Source: an uncultured Eubacteriales bacterium
GTDB taxonomy: Bacteria > Bacillota_A > Clostridia > Oscillospirales > Oscillospiraceae
Direction: 5' to 3'
DNA length: 16,121 nt
Assembly (NCBI GenBank): GCA_900319835.1
Contig: ONPY01000071.1
Span: forward strand, 1-16,121
Part shown: positions 5,036 through 12,190 of the stretch, in pieces
Layout: every line of letters begins with the position of its first letter
Position numbering within the stretch: the stretch's first letter is position 1
Made by a program: the position numbers and the translations under genes
The notes under the pieces: model-generated
What the model saw: the letters and a program-made list of their open reading frames with translations, nothing else
The model's database searches: none
What the model was told of the DNA's origin: nothing

Positions 5036-5262
5036 AAGATTCCGAAAGCCAACAGACCTTGCGGAAACATCTCACTTGTGGTATATTGAATATGCAAAAT
5101 CAAGCGATCCTCTGTCCCAACTGCCGCCGGAAAATCCGCGGCGTGCGCGTCCCGCCGGGAGGCGAGATGCACGGGATCAGCGTGCAGTGCCACGCTTGCC
5201 GGGCGGAGATCATCGTGAATATCGACCAGGCCAGCGCTACATACACAAGCCCGCGCCGTTGA
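5032..5262 (+). CDS. KTR-type zinc-ribbon protein
   Basis: This 76-residue protein has GGGAGG upstream and an ATGA overlap with the previous gene. The core, from residue 21 onward (MQNQAILCPNCRRKIRGV, then CHACRAEIIVNIDQA), matches the layout of 'cysteine-rich KTR' proteins of Firmicutes mobile elements: ILCPxC, a basic turn, CxxC and a final IN strand. The first 20 residues (KDSESQQTLRKHLTCGILN) are not typical, so the ATG at 5092 might be the ancestral start, but no ribosome site precedes it. KTR proteins are presumed nucleic-acid-binding zinc ribbons; function is unknown. The gene runs into a long terminator hairpin, as is usual for this family as I recall it. Confidence 0.75.
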   Translation: MKDSESQQTLRKHLTCGILNMQNQAILCPNCRRKIRGVRVPPGGEMHGISVQCHACRAEIIVNIDQASATYTSPRR

Positions 5263-5300
5263 TTGCAGTTCAGTGTGCAAGTCAGCGACGCGGGCTTTTT
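5247..5300 (+). terminator. Long rho-independent terminator
   Basis: AAGCCCGCG (5247-5255) pairs with CGCGGGCTT (5289-5297). Inside it CGTTGA pairs with TCAGCG (one G-T wobble) and TTGCA with TGCAA around an 8-nt loop, with only single unpaired bases between blocks. A T-run (5296-5300) follows. The 5' arm overlaps the last codons of the KTR-type gene. The long composite stem is much larger than a typical terminator. Confidence 0.85.
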
Positions 5301-5310
5301 GATTTTCTTG

Positions 5311-5688
5311 GTGATAAACTTGCTGGATAAAATTTCTCCGACGCGTCTGGATCAGCTGCGGAAGCTGACAGCAACGGGGCGCGAGGATCTGTTCTACTCC
5401 TGGAGCGAGTGGGCCGGGCCGGACGGCGTCCGCCAGGCAGTGCTGAAGCTGGACAACTGCGAGTGCCAGATCTGCAAGGCGCGTGGGAAGTACAGCCGCG
5501 GCAGCATCGTCCACCACGTCAAGCACCTGCGAGAGCGGCCGGACCTGGCGCTCAGCATCTTCGACCCGGACACGGGGGAGCGGCAGCTGGTCACCGTGTG
5601 CAAGGCGTGTCACGAGGAAGAACATCCGGAAAGTCTGCGGCGGTGCGCGCCGAGCAAGGAGCCGCTCACGGTGGAGAGATGGGATTGA
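5311..5688 (+). CDS. HNH endonuclease next to the terminase
   Basis: The product (125 residues from GTG 5311) shows CQIC (residues 52-55), a VHHVKHL core with the catalytic His-His, and CKACHEEEH, i.e. the C-x2-C ... HH ... C-x2-C-H-x3-H zinc-containing HNH fold. FYSWSEWAGPDG precedes it, as in phage HNH proteins. In HK97-type phages the HNH protein gp74 works with terminase and stimulates cleavage at cos; the position just upstream of TerS fits that role. The start is uncertain. The frame is open from TTG 5263, but that lies inside the terminator hairpin. GTG 5311 or TTG 5320 give more typical N-termini, yet neither has a Shine-Dalgarno sequence. Expression may depend on transcription starting within or reading through the terminator. 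Confidence 0.85.
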   Translation: MINLLDKISPTRLDQLRKLTATGREDLFYSWSEWAGPDGVRQAVLKLDNCECQICKARGKYSRGSIVHHVKHLRERPDLALSIFDPDTGERQLVTVCKACHEEEHPESLRRCAPSKEPLTVERWD

Positions 5689-5919
5689 TCGAGGACGCCC
5701 CCCGGTCGAAAAAACGGAAAAAATTTTCGTCGGCCCGAATCGGGAGGGTCCCAGACAAAACAGAAAAATTGGTGCGCGCGCGCTGCCGCCGTGCGCGCGG
5801 GAACAATAAAACGCCGGCAATTTTGGGGAAATGCCCGTGAGCGAGGGGACCTGCTCAAAAACGGCGGCGTTTTGCACAGCAGAGCGGGAACTTGCTCAGA
5901 AACTGAGGAAGTGAGCGGG
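5689..5919. other. Non-coding region before TerS, candidate cos/packaging region
   Basis: No credible gene is seen in these 231 bases. They contain purine- and A-rich runs (5708-5725), a CGCGCGC/GCGCGCG hairpin (5777-5799), an inverted repeat AAAACGCCG (5808-5816) / CGGCGTTTT (5865-5873), and a repeated motif at 5839-5862, 5882-5903 and 5913-5920. In cos-type phages the cohesive-end site lies at this place, between the HNH and TerS genes. A 27-codon open frame (5831-5914, MPVSEGTCSKTAAF...) covers the repeats but has a poorly spaced ribosome site. Confidence 0.5.
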
Positions 5920-5920
5920 A
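5839..5920 (+). repeat. Iterated GAGCGGG...TGCTCA motif upstream of TerS
   Basis: Copy one is 5839-5862 (GAGCGAGGGGACCTGCTCA then AAAAC). Copy two is 5882-5903 (GAGCGGGAACTTGCTCAG then AAAC). After a 2-nt gap they agree at 19 of 22 positions. A third, partial copy GAGCGGGA (5913-5920) overlaps the TerS start. Each full copy can also fold (GAGC with GCTC). Spacing is 43 and 31 nt. They may be terminase-binding sites or operators. Confidence 0.6.
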
Positions 5921-6270
5921 TGGCGAAATCGAAAAATATCAGAGCGACCAAAGCCTTCCGCGATCTGAAGGACAGTTTGAAAGACAGCCTGGAAGCGCGC
6001 GGCCTGGTCGAGCCGGTCTACACGGAGCTGCTCAGCCGGTATCTGGATCTCTGGTGCGAGTACCAGCATCTGACCGACGACATCAACGAGCGGGGCGTCG
6101 TGGTCATGGATGAAAAGCGCGGGATGCTGGTGGAAAACCGGAGCCTGACGATCCGGCACCAGACGTCCAACAAGATGCTGGACATCTACGCGGCCCTGGG
6201 CTTCCGAGATATAAGCGCGCCGAGAGCGGGAGCAAAGCCGAGCGCGCCGATTGACGACGATGAGCTCTAG
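5920..6270 (+). CDS. terS: Phage terminase small subunit, P27 family
   Basis: The 116-residue product from ATG 5920 (MAKSKNIRATKAFRDLKDSL) matches the P27 family in length and pattern: LEARGLVEPVYTELLSRYL, an LWCEYQHLTDDI helix, ERGVVVMDEKRG, then ENRSLTIRHQTSNKMLDIYAALGF. The small subunit forms a ring that recognises phage DNA and loads the large subunit. GAGG at 5905-5908 is a distant ribosome site (11 nt), weaker than those of other genes here. The frame is open further upstream, but the upstream residues are not TerS-like. The 3' end overlaps terL by 11 nt, so the subunits are translationally coupled. Confidence 0.9.
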   Translation: MAKSKNIRATKAFRDLKDSLKDSLEARGLVEPVYTELLSRYLDLWCEYQHLTDDINERGVVVMDEKRGMLVENRSLTIRHQTSNKMLDIYAALGFRDISAPRAGAKPSAPIDDDEL

Positions 6271-7927
6271 CATACCGCCGGCGGTAGAGACCTATCTCCG
6301 CCTGGTGGAATCCGGGAAGCCCCGCGTGTGCCCGGAGCAGACCGCGCTGGCTGCGTACATCCGGCGCGTTTTTGAGAACGAAGATCTGATTTTTGAGGCC
6401 GAGCGCTTCGAGAAGTATGTAAAGCTACAGACATACTTCCCGTTCGAGCTCTTCCCGTGGGAGGAGTTCTTGATCGCGCTTTGGCTCTGCACCTACAAGG
6501 CGCCGGGGATGCCGCGCTGGAAGAAGCTGTTCACGATGGTGGGCAGGGGCGCGGGGAAGGACGGCCTAATCGGCTTCATCGCCTTCTGCGCGGTGAGCCC
6601 ATACAACCCGGCCAAGGGATACGACGTGGACATCTGCGCCAACGACGAGGAGCAGGCCATGAGGCCGGTGAAGGACGTGACCGACGTCCTGGACAGCCCG
6701 AAGTTCATGGCCAAGCTGAAGAAGCACTTCTACCACACGAAGGAACTGATCCAGGGCCGGAAAAACCGGGGTGTCATCAAGGGCCGGACGAACAGCCCGA
6801 GCCACCGGGATGGCATGAGATCCGGCATGATCGTCTTCAACGAGGTCCACGCCTATCTCAACTACGACAACATCAAGGTGTTTCGGACGGGTCTGGGAAA
6901 GAAAGACGAGCCCAGGGAGGGCGCCTTCACGTCAAACGGGAACGTCTCCGACGGACCGCTGGACGATATGCTGGAGCGGGCGCTGCGCATCCTCTTCGGA
7001 GGTGAGCCGGACAACGGCTTTTTGCCGTTTGTATGCCGGCTGCCGAAGGAGGAGATGGTCCATGACCCGGAGAACTGGAGCATGGCAAACCCGAGCCTCC
7101 AGTACATGCCGACGCTGATGGCGGAGATCCAGGATGAGTACAACGACTGGAAGGACGCCCCGGAAGAGCACGGCGATTTTCTGACCAAGCGGATGGGCAT
7201 CCGCAAAGGCTTTGAGGAAATCACCGTCACCGACTACGACAAAGTCAAAGAGACCAACAAGCCGCTTCCGGACATGACCGGCTGGAGCTGCACCGTCGGG
7301 ATCGACTTTGCAGAGCTCTCCGACTTCGCCAGCGTGGACATGCACTTCCGCCGCGGCGAGGACCGGTTTGATATCAACCACACCTGGATCTGCAAGCAGT
7401 CCAAGACGCTGCACCGGGTGCGCGCGCCGTATATGGACTGGGTAAAGGCCGGGATCTGCACGCTGGTGGACGATGTGAGCATCCACCCGCGGCTGCTGGC
7501 GGAATACATCCGGCAGATGGGGATGCTGTACAACGTCAAGATCCTCTGCATGGACAGCTTCCGTTGGACGGTGGTAGCCGACGCCATGCGGGAGATCGGC
7601 TTTGACGCCTCGGACAAGACCAGGGTGAAGCTGGTGAGGCCGTCCGATATCATGAAGGCGGACGGGACAATCCAGGAGTGCTTCAACCGCGGCCTGTACC
7701 ACTGGGGAGACAACCCGTGCTTGCGATGGGCGACGAACAACACCAAGCGCATCCGCAGCGGGAAGAAAGCCGGGACAGACACCGGGAACTACTACTACGG
7801 CAAGATCGAGGCCAAGAGCCGAAAGACGGACCCCTTTATGGCCCACGTCGCCGCCATGACGGCGGAGGAGCTGCTGGGAACCGGGGAGCCGCTGAAGGCG
7901 CCGCCGATAGGCGCCATCCGAATATAG
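6260..7927 (+). CDS. terL: Phage terminase large subunit (ATPase-nuclease)
   Basis: This 555-residue packaging motor is of the Terminase_1 type. The ATPase has VGRGAGKDG (Walker A variant, residues 94-102) and MIVFNEVH (Walker B with catalytic Glu, 190-197), and SNGN (225-228) fits the coupling motif. The nuclease domain has VGIDFAELSDFASVD (346-360, Asp349), ILCMDSF (428-434, Asp432) and KTDPFMAHVAAM (522-533, Asp524). These three acidic residues are the expected RNase H-like metal ligands. ATG 6260, inside the end of terS, is chosen over TTG 6251. Length and motifs are complete, so the enzyme should be active. It hydrolyses ATP to drive DNA through the portal and cuts concatemers. A strong terminator follows 25 nt after its stop. 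Confidence 0.97.
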   Translation: MSSSIPPAVETYLRLVESGKPRVCPEQTALAAYIRRVFENEDLIFEAERFEKYVKLQTYFPFELFPWEEFLIALWLCTYKAPGMPRWKKLFTMVGRGAGKDGLIGFIAFCAVSPYNPAKGYDVDICANDEEQAMRPVKDVTDVLDSPKFMAKLKKHFYHTKELIQGRKNRGVIKGRTNSPSHRDGMRSGMIVFNEVHAYLNYDNIKVFRTGLGKKDEPREGAFTSNGNVSDGPLDDMLERALRILFGGEPDNGFLPFVCRLPKEEMVHDPENWSMANPSLQYMPTLMAEIQDEYNDWKDAPEEHGDFLTKRMGIRKGFEEITVTDYDKVKETNKPLPDMTGWSCTVGIDFAELSDFASVDMHFRRGEDRFDINHTWICKQSKTLHRVRAPYMDWVKAGICTLVDDVSIHPRLLAEYIRQMGMLYNVKILCMDSFRWTVVADAMREIGFDASDKTRVKLVRPSDIMKADGTIQECFNRGLYHWGDNPCLRWATNNTKRIRSGKKAGTDTGNYYYGKIEAKSRKTDPFMAHVAAMTAEELLGTGEPLKAPPIGAIRI

Positions 7928-7952
7928 ACTGAGCCCGCGCCTACAACAGGCC

Positions 7953-7999
7953 AGCGCCGATTTGACACAGGGAAATGCTGTGTCAGATCGGCGCTTTTT
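7953..7999 (+). terminator. Strong rho-independent terminator between terL and portal
   Basis: AGCGCCGAT (7953-7961) and TGACACAG (7963-7970) pair with CTGTGTCA (7978-7985) and ATCGGCGCT (7987-7995), with one T-G position between the blocks and a 7-nt loop. TTTTT (7995-7999) follows. This is about 17 bp of stem and a proper U-run on the coding strand, between two genes of what otherwise looks like one late operon. Confidence 0.9.
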
Positions 8000-8030
8000 G
8001 TTTGGCCGCGGGGGAAGGGAGAGAGGGCCG

Positions 8031-9224
8031 ATGGGCCTGAAGATTTTCAAAACCAAGCGGACCGCCAACGGGCAGGAGCAGATGCGCGATGTGACGGACG
8101 TGGTGTGCGACGCCGTAACTGACGCAGCGCTGGAGTTCCAGATCCGCGAGCTCTGCTTCTGGACCTGCGTCAACTTTGTGGCCAACGCAATCGGCCGCTG
8201 CGAGGTCAAGACCTATGTGGAGCGCACAGAGGCTCGCGGGCGCGAGTACTACATGTGGAACGTGGAGCCGAACACCAACCAGTCCAGCTCCGCATTCTGG
8301 CATAAGGCCATCGCCAAGCTCTTCGAGGAAAACGAGGCGCTGATCATCCCGACCAGGAAGCGGGACGGCTTCGACGCCGTTGTGGTGGCTGACGACTGGA
8401 TCGACGGGGAAGAGTTCCCGTCCCGCCAGAACGAGTACAGCGGCGTGGTGGTGGGCGATATGGAATACGCCAAGACCTTCTACGAGCGGGACGTCATCCA
8501 CCTGAAGCTCCACCACACCGATCTCAAACCGGTGATCAACGGGATCACCGCCAGCTACATGAAGCTGGTGCAGACGGCCATGAGCGCCTACGGCTGGGAC
8601 AACGGCCAGCACTGGAAGGTGCACGTCAACCAGATGACGAGCGGGAAGGACGGGTGGCTGGACACCTTCCAGCAGATGCTGGAGAAGCAGATCAAGCCCT
8701 TTATGAACTCCGGCTCCGCGATCCTGCCGGAGTTTGACGGCTACGATTTCACCAACCTGGGCGGGAAGAACGCCGCCGGGAAAAACGACACCAGAGACAT
8801 CAAAGCCATGATCGAGGACATCTTCTCCTTCACCTGCCGGGCCTTTGGGATTCCGGATGTGCTGATCAAGGGCGAGGTGGAAAACACCGGAAACGCGACG
8901 CGCCGGGCGCTGACCACCGCCATCGACCCGATCTGTGACCAGATCGGGGAGGAGATCACCCGCAAGCGCTACGGCTTCGAGCTCTGGAGCCAGGGGAGCT
9001 ACGCCAGGATGGACAGCTCCACAATCGAGCATTTTGACCTTTTCGGCTCCGCCGCCAACATCGAAAAGCTGGTGGGCAGCGGGTGGAGCGTGAACGATAT
9101 CCGCCGGGCAGCCGGAGAGGAAACCATCAACGAGTCCTGGGCAGACGAGCACTTCATCACCAAGAACTTTGAACTCGCCAGCGCCCTGATCGCGGCTCAG
9201 GAAGGAGGAAACGCGAATGAATAG
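8031..9224 (+). CDS. HK97-family portal protein
   Basis: The 397-residue product starts MGLKIFKTKRTANGQEQ after GGGAGAGAGGGCCG. Features typical of HK97-type portals are the early helix ELCFWTCVNFVANAIGRCEV, then ALIIPTRKRDGF, DVIHLKLHHTDLKPV, a long central helix region (WLDTFQQMLEKQIKPFM) and the conserved FTCRAFGIPDVLIKGE (280-300) followed by TTAIDPICDQIGEEI. Twelve copies form the ring at the capsid vertex through which terminase packages DNA. In other phages of this group members are 380-450 residues, so the length is normal. The 5' region sits just after the terL terminator. The frame extends upstream to 7962, but that stretch encodes the hairpin and has no ribosome site. The end overlaps the protease gene by 8 nt. 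Confidence 0.93.
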   Translation: MGLKIFKTKRTANGQEQMRDVTDVVCDAVTDAALEFQIRELCFWTCVNFVANAIGRCEVKTYVERTEARGREYYMWNVEPNTNQSSSAFWHKAIAKLFEENEALIIPTRKRDGFDAVVVADDWIDGEEFPSRQNEYSGVVVGDMEYAKTFYERDVIHLKLHHTDLKPVINGITASYMKLVQTAMSAYGWDNGQHWKVHVNQMTSGKDGWLDTFQQMLEKQIKPFMNSGSAILPEFDGYDFTNLGGKNAAGKNDTRDIKAMIEDIFSFTCRAFGIPDVLIKGEVENTGNATRRALTTAIDPICDQIGEEITRKRYGFELWSQGSYARMDSSTIEHFDLFGSAANIEKLVGSGWSVNDIRRAAGEETINESWADEHFITKNFELASALIAAQEGGNANE

Positions 9225-10017
9225 CAAAACCAAGCAGCGGATGCCCTTCTGGGAGATCCGGCAGGCGCTGAACCGTGACGGGGTGCTGCAGCTGTACATC
9301 TACGGCGACGTTGAGGGGAACTGGTACGACTGGTGGGACGATGAAGAGCATGTGTCCGAAACCAGCGCCGATTTCTTCCGCCAGGAGCTGAGCCGCTACC
9401 CGGACGTGACGGAGATCGAAATCTTCATCAACTCCTACGGCGGCGAGGTGTTCGAGGGGACAGCGATCTACAACCAGCTGCGCCGGCACCCGGCGCACAA
9501 GACGGTGTACATCGACGGCTTCGCCTGCTCCATCGCCTCGGTCATCGCCATGGCGGGAGATGAGGTCATCATGCCGGCCAACACCATGATGTTCATCCAC
9601 AACATGTGGATGGGAGCAGTAGGCAACGCCGAGCAGCTGCGGAAGGCCGCAGATGACCTGGACGTGATCAACGCTGCCGGCCGGCAGGCCTACCTGCAGA
9701 AGGCAGGGGACAAGCTCACGGAAGAGCGCCTTGCCGAAATGATGGACGCGGAGACCTGGCTCACCGCGCAGGAGTGCGTGGAGCTGGGCCTTGCCGACCG
9801 GGTGGCCGAGCAGGAGGCAGACCTGACCGCCATCGCCGGCATGATGCAGCAGGCCACACAGCGCGCAGGAGCCCAGAAAATGGCCACGCACGCGCTGAGA
9901 CCCGATAAAGCGCAAGCCCCGGCAGCCAAAGCAGAACCCGCAGAACCGCCCGCAGGAGAGCCTGAGAGCGAAAAACAGACCAGCATCCTGGCGACGCTGG
10001 CAAAGATCAAAATCTGA
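9217..10017 (+). CDS. ClpP-like (S14) prohead protease
   Basis: This 266-residue protein starts within the end of the portal gene, with GGAAGGAGGAAACGCG upstream. INSYGGEVFEGTAIYNQL (71-88) and DGFACSIASVIAMAG (100-114) with nucleophile Ser105, then MMFIHNMWMG with His128, define the ClpP fold. The third catalytic Asp is probably in AADDLD (145-149) or further on. Family members cleave the scaffold or delta domain of the capsid protein during head maturation. The C-terminal 70 residues (from about residue 200) are rich in Ala, Pro and Glu (AQAPAAKAEPAEPPAGEP) and probably disordered. Such tails sometimes act as internal scaffolds. Gene order portal-protease-capsid is the standard HK97-type arrangement. 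Confidence 0.93.
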   Translation: MNSKTKQRMPFWEIRQALNRDGVLQLYIYGDVEGNWYDWWDDEEHVSETSADFFRQELSRYPDVTEIEIFINSYGGEVFEGTAIYNQLRRHPAHKTVYIDGFACSIASVIAMAGDEVIMPANTMMFIHNMWMGAVGNAEQLRKAADDLDVINAAGRQAYLQKAGDKLTEERLAEMMDAETWLTAQECVELGLADRVAEQEADLTAIAGMMQQATQRAGAQKMATHALRPDKAQAPAAKAEPAEPPAGEPESEKQTSILATLAKIKI

Positions 10018-10033
10018 AAAGGAGAAGAAAACC

Positions 10034-11521
10034 ATGATTTCCAACGACTTCAAGAATGAGCCGAGAACCAGAGAGCAGATCCGGGAGAGCATGCACCAGG
10101 CCCTGAAGAACAACGACGCCGAGGCATACTCCGCCGCGTTTGACGAGATGATGCAGCGCGTGGGCTACGACCTCCAGCAGGAGTACGACGCCCGCATCCA
10201 GGATCTCCAGCAGAGCATGGACACCAAGATCATGCAGGAGCGCGGCGCGAACCTGCTGACGAGCGAGGAGCGTAAGTTCTACCAGGCCTTCGGTGAGTGC
10301 ATCAGGGCCAAGAACCCGAAGCAGGCCATCACCGACGCCAACCTCATCATGCCGGACACCATCATCGACCGCGTGTTTGAGGAACTCCAGAGCGACCACC
10401 CGCTGCTGCGCCGTATCAACTTCATCCCCTCCGGCGCCGCGGCCAAGATCATCACCAACACCAACGGCTACCAGAAGGCCGTGTGGGGCGAGCTCTGCGA
10501 CGATATCGTCAAGGAGATCCTGGCGGGCTTTGCCGTGGTCAACGCCACGCTGTTCAAACTCTCCGCCTTCCTGCCCGTGTGCAAGGCCATGCTGGACCTG
10601 GGCCCCGAGTGGCTGGATAACTTCATCCGCCAGACGCTTTATGAAGCCTACGCCAACGGCGCCGAGGCCGGATTCTACGACGGCACCGGCAACGATCAGC
10701 CCATCGGCATGACCCGTCAGGTGGGCGCGGGCGTCACCGTCACCGATGGCGTCTATCCCCGCAAGGCCAAGATCGCCGTCAATGATCTCTCCGTCTCCAC
10801 CCTGGGCCGCCTGCTGGGCATGCTGGCCGTGGACGCCAACGGCAAGCCCCGCCAGGTGCGTGACCTGATCCTGGTGGTCAACCCGCAGGACTACTTCCAG
10901 CGCGTGATGCCCGCCACCACCGTGATGGCGCCTGACGGCACCTACCGCAACAACGTGCTGCCCTATCCCATCGAGATCATCCAGAGCGCCGCTGTGACGC
11001 AGGGCGAGGCCGCGCTGGGCATCGGCTACCGCTACCTGGGCCTGATCGGCTCCGAGCGGGACGGCCGGATCGAGTACTCCGACCACTACCAGTTCCTGCA
11101 GGACAACCGCGTGTACCTGATCAAGGGCTACGCCAACGGCATGCCGCTGGACAACAACGCGTTCCTCTTCCTGGACATCTCCGGCCTGCAGCCTCTCACC
11201 TACAAGGTCGAGATGGTTGACGGCCGCGATCCCTCCACCGACGCCACGCTGGCCAGCCTGCGCATCGGCAACAAGGCGCTGACCCCGACCTTCGCGCCCA
11301 ACACCACCGCCTACACCGCGGCGACCGGTGACGCCACCAACACCATCAACGCCGTGCCCGCCGACGCCGGCGCCACCGTGGAGATCACGCTGGGCGCCAC
11401 CGTCATCCCCAACGGCACCGCCGCCACCTGGGCCGCCGGTGAGAACACCCTGACCGTGACCGTCACCGCCGAGGACGGCAGCACCACCAAGACCTACACG
11501 GTCACCGTCACCAAGTCCTGA
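10034..11521 (+). CDS. Major capsid protein (HK97 fold) with C-terminal cadherin-like domain
   Basis: This 495-residue protein is preceded by AAAAGGAGAAGAAAACC. Residues 1-90 are helical and charged (REQIRESMHQALKNNDAEAY), resembling a delta/scaffold domain that the protease removes. Residues about 95-390 carry HK97-type features: IDRVFEELQSDHPLLRRINF, LLTLSAFLPV-type segments (TLFKLSAFLPVCKAMLDLG), a GFYDGTGNDQPIGMTR block and the late ALGIGYRYLGLIGSERDGRI. Residues 403-495 form an added beta-rich domain (DATLASLRIGNKALTPTF, then TTAYTA, ENTLTVTVTAEDGSTTKTY), matching the cadherin-like beta-sandwich family (Pfam PF12733 type). That domain probably projects from the capsid surface. The next gene starts at the last base of the stop codon. 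Confidence 0.94.
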   Translation: MISNDFKNEPRTREQIRESMHQALKNNDAEAYSAAFDEMMQRVGYDLQQEYDARIQDLQQSMDTKIMQERGANLLTSEERKFYQAFGECIRAKNPKQAITDANLIMPDTIIDRVFEELQSDHPLLRRINFIPSGAAAKIITNTNGYQKAVWGELCDDIVKEILAGFAVVNATLFKLSAFLPVCKAMLDLGPEWLDNFIRQTLYEAYANGAEAGFYDGTGNDQPIGMTRQVGAGVTVTDGVYPRKAKIAVNDLSVSTLGRLLGMLAVDANGKPRQVRDLILVVNPQDYFQRVMPATTVMAPDGTYRNNVLPYPIEIIQSAAVTQGEAALGIGYRYLGLIGSERDGRIEYSDHYQFLQDNRVYLIKGYANGMPLDNNAFLFLDISGLQPLTYKVEMVDGRDPSTDATLASLRIGNKALTPTFAPNTTAYTAATGDATNTINAVPADAGATVEITLGATVIPNGTAATWAAGENTLTVTVTAEDGSTTKTYTVTVTKS

Positions 11522-11841
11522 TGAGCGGGGCCGTGCGCGAGCTGCCGGAGGGCATGCTGGCCGATATCAAGGTCTATCTCCAGATCACCTGGGACGATGA
11601 CGTGACGGATCAGCGCGTCACCGGCATCATCGAGGACGGCATGGCCTATCTGGACGACAAGCTGGGGGAAGCCGGGGACTATACCAGCCCCGGCTATCCC
11701 CGGACACTGCTGAAAGAATACTGCCGCTATGCGCGGGACGCGGCGCTGGACGTGTTTGAAAACAACTACCGGAGCCAGATTCTCGCGATGCAGAACAACA
11801 GGGGCGTGATGAATCTTGTGGAAAGCTGCACATCGTCCTGA
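11521..11841 (+). CDS. Head-tail connector (gp6-like)
   Basis: The 106-residue, mainly helical product (LADIKVYLQITWDDDVTDQR, then VTGIIEDGMAYLDDKLG, LLKEYCRYARDAALDVFENNY) matches the Phage_connect_1/HK97 gp6 family that forms a ring under the portal. ATG 11521 overlaps the capsid TGA by one base (TGATG) and has no Shine-Dalgarno sequence, so translation probably re-initiates after the capsid gene, at a lower level. This fits the roughly 12 copies needed versus hundreds of capsid subunits; the link is inference. The end overlaps the next gene by 26 nt. Confidence 0.85.
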   Translation: MSGAVRELPEGMLADIKVYLQITWDDDVTDQRVTGIIEDGMAYLDDKLGEAGDYTSPGYPRTLLKEYCRYARDAALDVFENNYRSQILAMQNNRGVMNLVESCTSS

Positions 11842-12190
11842 TCACAAGATCAGCCAGAGCTACAACGACGGCGTGGTCACCATCTACAAGGTGACTGACG
11901 CCGCCAAACCCGGCTACCAGCCGCAGGAGCAGCTGGAGAAGCTGGCCGCGCTCTGCTATGAAAACCGCCGTGTGGGCGTGGCCCGGTACTACGACGCCAA
12001 GCAGGCCAACACCGAGGTCAAGCGGGTGTTGCGGGTGCAGCACACCACCACAGAGATCACGCCGCAGAACAAAGCGATCACGGAGGACGGGAAGGAGTAC
12101 CGGGTGGATCTCATCCAGTTCGTGCCGGATGTCTGGCCGCCCTCCGATGATCTGACCCTGGTGGCCTACAGACAGGGGGCGAGCTCATGA
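11816..12190 (+). CDS. Head closure / head-tail adaptor protein
   Basis: This 124-residue protein is beta-rich: SQSYNDGVVTIYKVTDAAKP, VGVARYYDAKQANTEVKRVL and ITEDGKEYRVDLIQFVPDVW, ending SDDLTLVAY. It resembles the small head-tail adaptor (SPP1 gp16-like) proteins in this position in Clostridial phages. An in-frame TGA at 11810-11812 lies just before TTG 11816, so TTG is the first available start; no better ATG or GTG is seen before the conserved part. The ribosome site is weak, and coupling through the overlap with the connector gene is likely. It overlaps the next gene by 4 nt (ATGA). Confidence 0.8.
   Translation: MWKAAHRPDHKISQSYNDGVVTIYKVTDAAKPGYQPQEQLEKLAALCYENRRVGVARYYDAKQANTEVKRVLRVQHTTTEITPQNKAITEDGKEYRVDLIQFVPDVWPPSDDLTLVAYRQGASS

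Noticed and set aside
5263..5310. TTG 5263 as the HNH start
   Set aside because: It lies inside the stem of the terminator hairpin and has no ribosome site; the extra residues are not HNH-like.
5831..5914. 27-codon open frame MPVSEGTCSKTAAF... before TerS
   Set aside because: The only GGGG run is 2 nt from the ATG, the sequence coincides with the repeated motif, and no homologue is recognised. It is noted within the cos-candidate region only.
6932..9299. Long minus-strand open frames (6932-8209, 7983-9299)
   Set aside because: They mirror the high-GC terL and portal genes, read as low-complexity valine/histidine/leucine-rich sequence without known motifs, and lack ribosome sites. They are antisense shadows.
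10007..11086. Minus-strand open frame opposite the capsid gene
   Set aside because: It is a composition effect of the capsid codons; no recognisable domain or translation signal is present.
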